Origin: Rhodobiaceae bacterium UBA7378
GTDB taxonomy: Bacteria; Pseudomonadota; Alphaproteobacteria; RS24
Direction of reading: 5' to 3'
Length of the DNA stretch: 14,494 nt
Assembly: GCA_002469805.1 (NCBI GenBank)
Contig: DKNW01000077.1
Span: 1-14,494 of the forward strand
The notes beneath the pieces are model-generated. The model was given only the letters and a program-made list of their open reading frames with translations, searched no databases and was not told the origin of the DNA. This document shows, piece after piece, positions 7,541 through 14,237 of this stretch. Each line of letters begins with the position of its first letter. The stretch's first letter is position 1. Position numbers and translations under genes: made by a program.

Positions 7541-9024
7541 GACGCATTCCACCATTCTGTCGGCTCGCTTGAAAAACCAGCCGCGGTTTCCAGCACCTCA
7601 GCGGCGCGCAATAATTCTTCCTCGCCAAACGCCTTGCCGATTAACTGCAAGCCCAATGGCAAGCCGTTCGCATCAAGCCCCGCCGGTACCGATATGCCGG
7701 GCAAGCCAGCAAGGTTTACGGTAACGGTGAACACATCATTGAGATACATTTCCAGCGGATCGGCTTGAGCTTTATCGAGTGCAAACGCAGCAGATGGCGT
7801 GGTTGGCGTCAGCAACACATCGCATTTCTCATAGGCCTTTTCAAAATCCTGTGCAATCAGCCGCCGCACCTGCAAGGCTTTCAAATAATATGCATCATAA
7901 TACCCCGCCGACAGAGCATAAGTGCCGATGAGCAAGCGGCGCTGAACTTCTTCGCCAAATCCAGCACCGCGCGTCTGGGCATACATATCATCGATATCAG
8001 CACCAGGCTTGCGTGCGCCGTAGCGCACCCCATCATAGCGCGCCAAATTGGACGACGCCTCAGCAGGTGCAATAATGTAATATGCTGGCAGCGCATATTT
8101 CGTATGCGGCAGGCTGACATCGACAATCTCAGCACCAGCGTCACGCATCCAGTCCATACCCTGCTGCCACAGCGTCTCAATCTCGCTAGGCATTGCATCA
8201 ACACGATATTCCTGCGGGACGCCAACCCGAAGCCCCCGAATATCACCAGTCAGCGCAGCCTCAAAATCGGGTACGCTAATATCGGCGCTTGTCGTATCGC
8301 GCGCGTCATGTCCGGCCATGCTGGTTAGCATGATGGCACTATCGCGCACCGTGCGGGCAATCGGCCCAGCCTGATCAAGCGAAGACGCAAAAGCAACAAT
8401 GCCCCAGCGCGAACACCGCCCATATGTCGGCTTAAGCCCGACCGTGCCCGTAAGGGCCGCAGGCTGGCGAATAGAGCCGCCTGTATCGGTCGCAGTGGCT
8501 GCAAGCCCGAGCCGGGCGGCCACGGCCGCCGAAGACCCGCCCGACGACCCGCCGGGCACGAGCGGCGTCTTGTCGTCGGTCTGCCACGGATTAATACACG
8601 GACCAAAGGCAGATGTTTCGTTTGATGACCCCATGGCAAACTCGTCATTATTGAGTTTGCCCAGCATCAGTGCGCCATCTTGCCAGAGGTTTTCGGTAAC
8701 CTTGCTTTCATATGTCGGCGTGAAGTCGCCAAGAATATCCGAGCAGGCTGTTGTGCGCACGCCGCTGGTACAAAACAAGTCTTTGACGCCAATAGGCAGG
8801 CCTTCCAATGGCCGCGCATCGCCGTCAGCTAAGCGTTTATCCGAACGCGTAGCTGCTTCAAGCGCCAATTCTGGAGTGGCGAGAATATAAGCGTTTAGTT
8901 TGTCAGATGCCGCTACACGGTCGATGAAGCTCCGGGTCAGTTCCTGTGCCGAAAAGCTTTTCGCCCGCAATCCATCGCGTGCTTGCGCGAGCGTCAGGCG
9001 CGTCAGATCACTATCTTGTGTCAT
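7537..9024 (-). CDS. gatA: Aspartyl/glutamyl-tRNA(Asn/Gln) amidotransferase subunit A
   Basis: GatA is the glutaminase of GatCAB, releasing ammonia from glutamine and passing it to GatB. The 495-residue length is normal for the amidase-signature family. The Ser-cisSer-Lys triad is visible: Lys81 in GLPIGVKD (75-82), the cis-serine Ser160 in PGGSSGGSSAAVAA (157-170), and nucleophile Ser184 in DTGGSIRQPA (180-189). The Ser160-Ser184 spacing of 24 equals that of characterised GatA proteins. Other typical blocks are GKLNNDEFAMGSSNE (122-136) and GLKPTYGRCSRWG (196-208). Its ATG directly follows the gatC stop (TAAATG) and its TGA overlaps the gatB start, so the three subunits are likely translated together. 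No clear Shine-Dalgarno sequence precedes it; coupling from gatC probably supplies ribosomes. Confidence 0.97.
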   Translation of the reverse strand: MTQDSDLTRLTLAQARDGLRAKSFSAQELTRSFIDRVAASDKLNAYILATPELALEAATRSDKRLADGDARPLEGLPIGVKDLFCTSGVRTTACSDILGDFTPTYESKVTENLWQDGALMLGKLNNDEFAMGSSNETSAFGPCINPWQTDDKTPLVPGGSSGGSSAAVAARLGLAATATDTGGSIRQPAALTGTVGLKPTYGRCSRWGIVAFASSLDQAGPIARTVRDSAIMLTSMAGHDARDTTSADISVPDFEAALTGDIRGLRVGVPQEYRVDAMPSEIETLWQQGMDWMRDAGAEIVDVSLPHTKYALPAYYIIAPAEASSNLARYDGVRYGARKPGADIDDMYAQTRGAGFGEEVQRRLLIGTYALSAGYYDAYYLKALQVRRLIAQDFEKAYEKCDVLLTPTTPSAAFALDKAQADPLEMYLNDVFTVTVNLAGLPGISVPAGLDANGLPLGLQLIGKAFGEEELLRAAEVLETAAGFSSEPTEWWNAS

Positions 9025-9312
9025 TTATTCAACCACTTTCGGCACGGCAAAATAACCATCATCTTTTTCTGGCGCATTGGCCAAAATGTCGTCTGGATAG
9101 CCCCCATCTGTCACCTCATCGGCGCGCGCTTTAATCTGCGTCTCGACGGGGCTGGTATAGGGGTGAACACCCTGCGTATCGACCTCGGATAATTGCTCTA
9201 CAAATCCGAGAATAGCGCTCAATTCGCGCGCCAAGCCGGGTAGTTTTTCTTCAGCCACCTGAATACGCGCGAGACCGGCGATGCGGCGAACCATGTTTTC
9301 ATCTACTGACAA
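9025..9312 (-). CDS. gatC: Aspartyl/glutamyl-tRNA(Asn/Gln) amidotransferase subunit C, TTG start
   Basis: GatC is a small belt-like subunit that wraps around GatA and GatB and stabilises the complex. The 95-residue length is typical, with the family pattern VRRIAGLARIQV (8-19), LSAILGFVEQLSEVDTQGV (31-49), RADEVTDGG (63-71), and a tail ending in DGYFAVPKVVE (85-95). The start codon is TTG: the usual family N terminus MSVDE aligns with it, and AAGGA lies nine bases upstream. The only nearby ATG is codon 7, which would remove conserved residues. It is the first gene of the leftward gat operon and divergent from ruvX. Confidence 0.93.
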   Translation of the reverse strand: MSVDENMVRRIAGLARIQVAEEKLPGLARELSAILGFVEQLSEVDTQGVHPYTSPVETQIKARADEVTDGGYPDDILANAPEKDDGYFAVPKVVE

Positions 9313-9321
9313 TTTACCCGT

Positions 9322-9326
9322 TCCTT
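9322..9326 (-). promoter_or_regulatory. Ribosome binding site that fixes the TTG start of gatC
   Basis: AAGGA on the minus strand stands nine bases before the TTG at 9312. It supports the TTG start over the ATG at codon 7, which has no such site at the right distance. Confidence 0.6.
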
Positions 9327-9414
9327 ATCTGCAATAATGGGCGCAAGCGCGGCGCGGCGAACCTAGCAAAGGCGCCAGATATCCGCAAGCGACACGCAGA
9401 TGTTTGCACATGAT

Positions 9415-9461
9415 ACTGGCATAAACTGGCATAATTCGCGCCGCAATGATGCGCAATAATA
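9415..9461. repeat. Two adjacent pairs of 10-bp tandem repeats between gatC and ruvX
   Basis: ACTGGCATAA occurs twice in perfect tandem (9415-9424 and 9425-9434). Seven bases later a second pair follows, CGCAATGATG (9442-9451) and CGCAATAATA (9452-9461), matching at eight of ten positions. The 10-bp period is close to one helical turn, so a protein contacting one face of the DNA could bind both copies of each pair. They lie in the 185-bp divergent region, 37-83 bases upstream of the ruvX start. A regulatory role is an inference; chance duplication by slippage is possible. I see no convincing promoter consensus elsewhere in this gap. Confidence 0.6.
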
Positions 9462-9497
9462 CATGTCGCTTCTAATTAATTATGTTATGGACAGTTT

Positions 9498-9971
9498 ATG
9501 CCCATCATCGACGATCCTCTTTCATTGCCGAGCCACTTATCAGCCGGTCAGCGTTTGCTTGGGCTTGATCTGGGCACGAAAACAATCGGGCTGGCGCTGG
9601 CCGATACGCGTCACCAGATTGCCACCCCGTTTGATACCATCCGACGAACGAAATTTGGCACCGATGCCGATCAGTTGGCCGATATTGTCGCGCAGGAAAA
9701 TATTGGCGCGCTGGTTTTGGGGCTGCCTTTGAACATGGATGGTTCGGCAGGGCCACGTGTTCAGGCGACCCATGCGTTTGTCCGCAATCTCGCCGCACGC
9801 GATGGCTTCCCGGATCTGCCTGTACTTTTATGGGATGAAAGACTGTCCACAGCGGCGGTTGAACGCACCTTAATTGATGCCGATACAAGCCGTGCTAAAC
9901 GCGGCGCGGTTATCGATAAAATGGCGGCGGCCTTCATTCTACAAGGCGTGCTCGACCGGCTGAATGGCTAG
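9498..9971 (+). CDS. ruvX: Putative pre-16S rRNA nuclease / Holliday junction resolvase-like protein RuvX (YqgF)
   Basis: RuvX is an RNase H-fold nuclease implicated in 5'-end maturation of 16S rRNA; older names call it a putative Holliday junction resolvase. The 157-residue length is typical. Motifs are LGLDLGTKTIGLALAD (21-36) with acidic Asp24, LVLGLPLNMDGSAG (72-85), LLWDERLSTAAVER (110-123) and IDKMAAAFILQGVLD (139-153) with Asp140, giving the expected Asp/Glu/Asp metal-binding set. The ATG at 9498 has only a modest GGA upstream. It stands 53 bases ahead of pyrB and may share a transcript with it. Confidence 0.93.
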   Translation: MPIIDDPLSLPSHLSAGQRLLGLDLGTKTIGLALADTRHQIATPFDTIRRTKFGTDADQLADIVAQENIGALVLGLPLNMDGSAGPRVQATHAFVRNLAARDGFPDLPVLLWDERLSTAAVERTLIDADTSRAKRGAVIDKMAAAFILQGVLDRLNG

Positions 9972-9984
9972 GTCGAATAAAACC

Positions 9985-10013
9985 TTGCCATGATGCGCGC
10001 CAGTCCCTATAGA
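9985..10013 (+). promoter_or_regulatory. Candidate promoter immediately upstream of pyrB
   Basis: TTGCCA (9985-9990, five of six -35 matches) is followed after exactly 17 bases by TATAGA (10008-10013, four of six -10 matches). A start about six to seven bases downstream would leave a leader of only about five bases before the pyrB ATG, and would exclude the GGGA sequence that otherwise looks like its ribosome site. Either this promoter makes a nearly leaderless pyrB mRNA, or it is fortuitous and pyrB is read from the ruvX transcript. Confidence 0.35.
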
Positions 10014-10024
10014 ATGGGATTTTG

Positions 10025-10999
10025 ATGACGTTGGCGCCGTTAAAATTTAGTTTTCCTCACCGAGATCTGCTCGGCATTGAGGAGCTATCCGCCACCGACA
10101 TCTCCAATCTCCTAGACCTTGCAGACACCTATGTTGATTTGAACCGTCAAGTCGACAAGAAGAACAATATCTTACGCGGTCGCACGCAAATTAACCTGTT
10201 TTTTGAAAGCTCCACGCGCACGCAGAGCTCTTTTGAACTGGCGGGTAAGCGCCTTGGTGCTGATGTCATGAATATGAGCGTGTCATCTTCAGCCGTCAAC
10301 AAGGGCGAGACATTGCTCGATACCGCGGCCACGCTGAACGCCATGAACCCTGACCTGCTGGTTGTGCGCCATGCCGATAGTGGCGCGGTTGCGTTGCTGG
10401 CCCAGAAAGTATCCTGCGCTGTTTTAAACGCTGGCGACGGGGCGCATGAGCATCCTACGCAAGCTCTGCTTGACGCCCTGACTATTCGCCGACGGCTCGG
10501 CAAACTCAGTGGGCTCAAAATTGCAATTTGCGGTGACATCACCCATTCGCGTGTCGCGCGTTCCAACCTTCTTTTGCTGAACGCGATGGGCGCGCAGGTT
10601 AATTTGGTCGGCCCACGCACACTTATTCCAGCAGAAGCCGAGCGACTGGGCGCGCGCGTTTTTAACAATATGCGCGCTGGGCTTGAGGGCTGCGACATTG
10701 TTATGATGTTGCGCGTCCAGACCGAGCGCATGCAAGGCGCATTCATTCCGTCCGTGCGCGAATATTATCATCTCTATGGGTTGAACCGCGAAAAGCTCGC
10801 CTACGCCAAGCCAAACGCGTTGGTTATGCACCCCGGCCCGATGAACCGCGGGGCTGAAATTGATAGCGATGTTGCCGATGACCCGGAAATCAGCCTGATC
10901 CGCGATCAAGTTGAAATGGGGGTTGCTGTGCGCATGGCAGCACTGGAAGCCCTCGCCGCTAATCTGCCCAATACCGCACAGTCAAAAGAGGCAAGCTAA
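10025..10999 (+). CDS. pyrB: Aspartate carbamoyltransferase catalytic subunit
   Basis: PyrB condenses carbamoyl phosphate with L-aspartate to carbamoyl-aspartate, the first committed step of pyrimidine synthesis. The 324-residue protein shows the carbamoyl-phosphate loop ESSTRTQSSFE (61-71), KGET (93-96) of the 80s loop, HPTQALLDALTI (143-154), CGDITHSRVARSN (169-181), the aspartate-binding MLRVQTERM (228-236) and HPGPMNRGAEI (269-279). I chose the ATG at 10025; an adjacent in-frame TTG at 10022 would add one residue but sits too close to the GGGA site (10016-10019). No regulatory pyrI gene follows; instead pyrC begins with a one-base overlap (TAATG). This fits ATCases that assemble with a dihydroorotase-like partner. 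Confidence 0.97.
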   Translation: MTLAPLKFSFPHRDLLGIEELSATDISNLLDLADTYVDLNRQVDKKNNILRGRTQINLFFESSTRTQSSFELAGKRLGADVMNMSVSSSAVNKGETLLDTAATLNAMNPDLLVVRHADSGAVALLAQKVSCAVLNAGDGAHEHPTQALLDALTIRRRLGKLSGLKIAICGDITHSRVARSNLLLLNAMGAQVNLVGPRTLIPAEAERLGARVFNNMRAGLEGCDIVMMLRVQTERMQGAFIPSVREYYHLYGLNREKLAYAKPNALVMHPGPMNRGAEIDSDVADDPEISLIRDQVEMGVAVRMAALEALAANLPNTAQSKEAS

Positions 11000-12300
11000 T
11001 GGACGCAAACGAACGCGCTTTTATCAATGCCCGCCTCATCGATCCCGCGCAGGAGCTCGATATGCTGGGCACCGTGCTCATCCGCGACGGCTTGATTGTT
11101 GCCGTTGGCACCGATATCGCGCTGCCCGACACCGCAGAGACCCTAGATTGCACCGGACTCGCCTTGTTGCCCGGGCTCATCGACATGCAGGTATTTACCG
11201 GCGAGCCAGGCGAGGAACACCGCGAGACACTGGCAACTGCATCGCAGGCCGCTGCCGCGGGTGGTGTCACGCATATGGTCGTCATGCCAAATACAACCCC
11301 GGCCATTGATGACGCCGCGTTGGTTGACTTTATTAGCCGCCGCGCTCGCGGCACGGCGATGGTGCGTGTGCACCCGATGGCGGCGATCACGAAAAACTGT
11401 GAAGGCCAAATTATGACCGAGTTTGGGCTGTTGCGCGAAGCCGGTGCGGTGGCATTTACAGATGGCGACCGCGCCGTCATGAATGCACTGACAATGCGTC
11501 GTGCGCTATCATATGCGTCAAACTTTGATGCCTTGATTGTACAGCATGCGCTTGATCTGGATTTGCAAAGCGCTGGCGTCATGCATGAAGGCGAACTGGC
11601 AACGCGCCTTGGCCTTGCCGGTATTCCGATCGCGGCAGAAACGGCAATGATTGATCGCGATATCAGGTTGGTAGAACTTACGGGCGCGCGCTATCACATC
11701 TCGCAAATCTCTTCAGCCGAAAGCGTAGAAGCGGTGCGCCAAGCCAAAGCCCGCGGGCTGGCCGTCAGCTGCGCTGTATCAGCAACGCATTTAATGCTGA
11801 ATGAAAACGATGTGGAGAACTACCGCACCTTTGCCAAGTTAAACCCGCCCTTGCGCAGTGAGGATGACCGCCTTGCTTTGGTTGACGGGCTAGCAGACGG
11901 CACAATAGATGTGATCGTTTCCGGCCATAATCCGCAAGACGCAGAAGCCAAACGCCAGCCGTTTGCACAAGCGGCCTATGGAACGGTCGGCGTTGAGACA
12001 CTGCTGGCGGGCCTATTGAGCCTGCACCACGCGCATGGGGTAGACATTGCCACGCTAATCAGGGCCGTAACCATCCGGCCTGCGGAACTGCTCGATATTG
12101 ATGGTGGCACGATTAAACCTGGATCGGCGGCAGATTTTTCTCTGGTCGATATGGACGCGCCCTGGATTGTGGACGCAGAAGCGTTGAAGTCAAAATCAAA
12201 AAACGCAGCCATTGAAGGCCGAAAGTTACAAGGAAGGGTTGAAGCCTGCTTTGTAAACGGGCAGACTATCTTCGACAGCAAAATGGAAACAATAAAATGA
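10999..12300 (+). CDS. pyrC: Dihydroorotase-like protein PyrC, probably non-catalytic (PyrC'/PyrX type)
   Basis: The 433-residue protein is a full-length class I dihydroorotase homologue (amidohydrolase fold), but key catalytic residues are missing. The metal-binding HxH of DMHVH is Q64-V65-F66 in GLIDMQVFTGEPGEEH (59-74). The later HxxH-V-S histidine is Gln236 in YHISQISS (232-239). The catalytic Asp of TDHAPH is Gly309 in SGHNPQ (308-313). Only some ligands remain, such as Asp155 in AFTDGD and His183 in IVQHALDL. In Pseudomonas a similar inactive homologue, PyrC', is needed for assembly of aspartate carbamoyltransferase. By analogy this protein probably scaffolds PyrB, while an active dihydroorotase is encoded elsewhere. 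It overlaps pyrB by one base and plsY by four bases, consistent with stoichiometric, coupled translation. Annotation pipelines will likely name it dihydroorotase. Confidence 0.9.
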   Translation: MDANERAFINARLIDPAQELDMLGTVLIRDGLIVAVGTDIALPDTAETLDCTGLALLPGLIDMQVFTGEPGEEHRETLATASQAAAAGGVTHMVVMPNTTPAIDDAALVDFISRRARGTAMVRVHPMAAITKNCEGQIMTEFGLLREAGAVAFTDGDRAVMNALTMRRALSYASNFDALIVQHALDLDLQSAGVMHEGELATRLGLAGIPIAAETAMIDRDIRLVELTGARYHISQISSAESVEAVRQAKARGLAVSCAVSATHLMLNENDVENYRTFAKLNPPLRSEDDRLALVDGLADGTIDVIVSGHNPQDAEAKRQPFAQAAYGTVGVETLLAGLLSLHHAHGVDIATLIRAVTIRPAELLDIDGGTIKPGSAADFSLVDMDAPWIVDAEALKSKSKNAAIEGRKLQGRVEACFVNGQTIFDSKMETIK

Positions 12301-12893
12301 CAGATCTTCCAATGACAATTGGCGTTTTAGTTCTTGCATATCTTCTGGGGTCAATCCCGTTTGGTCTTGTGCTATCGCGCATGGCGGGATTGGGCGATAT
12401 TCGCGATATAGGATCGGGCAATATCGGCGCAACTAATGTTTTGCGCACGGGCAATAAATTTATTGCTGCACTGACCCTGCTTACCGACGCCGCCAAAGGG
12501 TTTATTGCTGTCGCGATTGCCCTTGAACTGCTGGGCATGTCGACCGCGTATTGGGCGGGATTGGCCGCTTTACTCGGTCATGTTTTTCCAGTCTGGCTGG
12601 GGTTCAAAGGCGGCAAGGGTGTTGCTGTTTTTATCGGCACGAGTATTGCATTATCGCCCCTGCCCGGGCTTTCATTCCTCACCGTCTGGTTGTTGGTCGC
12701 GCTGATCACCCGCCGGTCGTCGCTGGCCGCATTGATTGCAGCTATTAGTGTACCATTATATATGTTTTTGCTTGGCGAGGTTTATGGCGCTGCCGTTGTT
12801 GGCGTGCAAGTGGTGCTCGTTTATCTGGCGCACCGCGAGAATATTTTCCGATTACTGTCTGGTGAAGAACCGCGTATCGGGCAGTCCGCGTAA
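12297..12893 (+). CDS. plsY: Glycerol-3-phosphate acyltransferase PlsY
   Basis: PlsY is an integral membrane enzyme that moves an acyl group from acyl-phosphate to glycerol-3-phosphate, giving lysophosphatidate for phospholipid synthesis. The 198-residue protein has the family motifs YLLGSIPFGLVLSR (15-28), the loop GSGNIGATNVLRTGN (39-53), the DAAKG turn (64-68), GHVFPVWLGFKGGKGVA (94-110) and HREN (179-182). Hydrophobic segments lie near 7-27, 56-80, 84-101, 110-137, 142-159 and 161-177, a multi-pass inner-membrane layout. Its ATG overlaps the pyrC stop as ATGA, indicating translational coupling. No terminator is visible in the 64-bp gap to dprA. Confidence 0.95.
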   Translation: MTDLPMTIGVLVLAYLLGSIPFGLVLSRMAGLGDIRDIGSGNIGATNVLRTGNKFIAALTLLTDAAKGFIAVAIALELLGMSTAYWAGLAALLGHVFPVWLGFKGGKGVAVFIGTSIALSPLPGLSFLTVWLLVALITRRSSLAALIAAISVPLYMFLLGEVYGAAVVGVQVVLVYLAHRENIFRLLSGEEPRIGQSA

Positions 12894-12957
12894 CTCATTT
12901 TAGCACTTAAAAAAGAATAATAATGACAGCAATATCTGGCGCTGGCGCGCCTGCACG

Positions 12958-14136
12958 ATGACAGACGCAACGTCTGACGCATCGTCCCAAAAATCGTCCC
13001 AAACATCGTCCGAGGCATTGCCCCAAGCACTGCCAGAAGCAGACATTCTTGCCTATATCAGATTGTCACGAACCGAAAATCTAGGCCCGGTTACATTTCG
13101 GCGTCTGATGCATTTATACGGCGACCCGCATAGTGCTCTGGATGCCCTGCCTGAACTTGTCAAACGTGGTGGTCGCACGAAGCCGTTTAAACCACTTTCG
13201 GCAGCGGCAGCACAGCGCGAGATCGATGCCACACAAAAACTTGGTGGGATGTTTCTGGTTTTTGGCACGCCCGCTTATCCAATGCTTCTGGCTCAAACGC
13301 CGGATGCGCCAGCTGTTATATCGGCTTACGGGCATCCGCATCTCTTGTCGAAACCCGCCATTGCCATGGTTGGTGCGCGCAATGCGTCTGCCGCAGGCCA
13401 GCGTATAGCAAACAAGTTGGCGACAGATATCGGCGCGCGCGAAATTGCCGTCGTCTCTGGTCTGGCGCGCGGCATTGACCGTGCTGCCCATAAAGGCGCA
13501 CTCGACACGGGCACCATCGCCATCATTGCAAACGGCATAGACCACAGCTACCCGCGCGAAAACGCCGAGTTACAGGCACAAATCCGTGAACAAGGGCTGA
13601 TTTTATGCGAAAATCCGCCAGGTACTGCGCCGCAGGCGAGCCAGTTTCCGCGCCGCAACCGAATTATCTCTGGACTGTCTCTCGGCGTGATTGTTGTTGA
13701 AGCCGCCCGGCGATCAGGGTCGTTAATTACAGCACGTCTGGCCGGAGAACATGGCCGCGAGGTTATGGCGGTACCCGGGTCACCGCTGGACCCGCGCTGC
13801 CATGGCAGCAATCACCTTATTAGAAGTGGCGCGGCATTGATCGAAACCATTGACGACATTATGGATGTGATCCGCCCGCTTATCGAAAACACACAAGTCA
13901 GGACGCCTGCACAAAAAATGCCCCGCCGTAACCAGCCCACCCCCGCGCCTGTCAGCGACGCCATGCGCCACACGATAACCGAGCTTCTAGGACCTGTCCC
14001 CATTCGTATTGATGATTTGGTTGAACAGGCCGAAGCACCCTTACAAAGTGTGCATCTGGTTTTGCTGGAACTCGAGCTCGCCGGTCGCATAACTTACGAT
14101 TCTGGCGGTCAAGTTTGCCTCGATATCGCCCCGTAA
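12958..14136 (+). CDS. dprA: DNA-protecting protein DprA (DNA processing chain A)
   Basis: DprA binds incoming single-stranded DNA and loads RecA during natural transformation; it is also kept in many bacteria not known to be competent. The 392-residue protein has a helix-hairpin-helix/SAM-like N-terminal region (about 28-70), then a Rossmann-fold core with VGARNAS (138-144), SGLARGID (167-174), the DNA-binding FPRRNRIISGLS (230-241), EAARRSGSLITA (248-259), VPGS (272-275) and GSNHLIRSGA (283-292). A winged-helix domain typical of DprA occupies about 335-390. Residues 9-28 are a low-complexity leader of tetrapeptide repeats (SSQK, SSQT, SSEA, LPQA, LPEA). There is no good ribosome site before the ATG and no alternative start in frame upstream before a stop at 12901, so the exact start is uncertain; translation might begin within the leader. 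Confidence 0.94.
   Translation: MTDATSDASSQKSSQTSSEALPQALPEADILAYIRLSRTENLGPVTFRRLMHLYGDPHSALDALPELVKRGGRTKPFKPLSAAAAQREIDATQKLGGMFLVFGTPAYPMLLAQTPDAPAVISAYGHPHLLSKPAIAMVGARNASAAGQRIANKLATDIGAREIAVVSGLARGIDRAAHKGALDTGTIAIIANGIDHSYPRENAELQAQIREQGLILCENPPGTAPQASQFPRRNRIISGLSLGVIVVEAARRSGSLITARLAGEHGREVMAVPGSPLDPRCHGSNHLIRSGAALIETIDDIMDVIRPLIENTQVRTPAQKMPRRNQPTPAPVSDAMRHTITELLGPVPIRIDDLVEQAEAPLQSVHLVLLELELAGRITYDSGGQVCLDIAP
12981..13016 (+). repeat. Three 12-bp tandem repeats at the start of dprA
   Basis: Three units begin at 12981, 12993 and 13005: ATCGTCCCAAAA, ATCGTCCCAAAC and the more diverged ATCGTCCGAGGC. They keep the reading frame and encode SSQ/E-type tetrapeptides. Right after them, another pair of similar 12-base units encodes LPQA and LPEA. 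The arrangement suggests in-frame growth by replication slippage in an unstructured leader. Confidence 0.75.
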
Positions 14137-14171
14137 GAGGACAATTTTCATACCTTGTTAGAAGAGTACAT

Positions 14172-14202
14172 TTGACACGGGCGGCAGAATTGACCATATG
14201 AT
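14172..14202 (+). promoter_or_regulatory. Candidate topA promoter
   Basis: A perfect TTGACA (14172-14177) is followed by TATGAT (14197-14202, five of six -10 matches) with a long 19-base spacer; CATATG (14195-14200) gives a 17-base spacer but a weaker -10. A transcript would start near 14208 with a leader of about 28 nt. topA genes are often supercoiling-sensitive, and a non-optimal spacer would fit that, but this is inference. Confidence 0.45.
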
Positions 14203-14203
14203 T

Positions 14204-14237
14204 TGCGAAATGGAACTCTGAAATACGGAATTTCGCA
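14204..14237 (+). other. Inverted repeat in the topA leader abutting the start codon
   Basis: TGCGAAAT (14204-14211) and ATTTCGCA (14230-14237) form a perfect 8-bp inverted repeat around an 18-nt loop; the last base is the A of the topA ATG. The likely ribosome site CGGAA lies in the loop and right arm. The right arm can instead pair with GAAAT at 14220-14224, giving a 5-bp stem with a 5-nt loop. The two pairings exclude each other. A role in limiting topA translation is possible but not shown. Confidence 0.4.

Noticed and set aside
7538..7555. gatB starting at the upstream ATG (MVECVM...)
   Set aside because: No ribosome site precedes it, and the inner ATG forms the usual ATGA overlap with gatA with GGTGGA at a good distance.
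8399..8890. 163-codon open frame antisense to gatA
   Set aside because: It mirrors a highly conserved gene; the translation resembles no family and is best explained by codon bias on the other strand.
10147..10746. 199-codon open frame antisense to pyrB
   Set aside because: It is covered by the confident pyrB gene, is Ser/Arg-rich and has no domain or start signal.
10959..11582. 207-codon open frame antisense to the pyrB-pyrC junction
   Set aside because: It is low-complexity Ser/Ala/Arg translation opposite a real gene, with no supporting signal.
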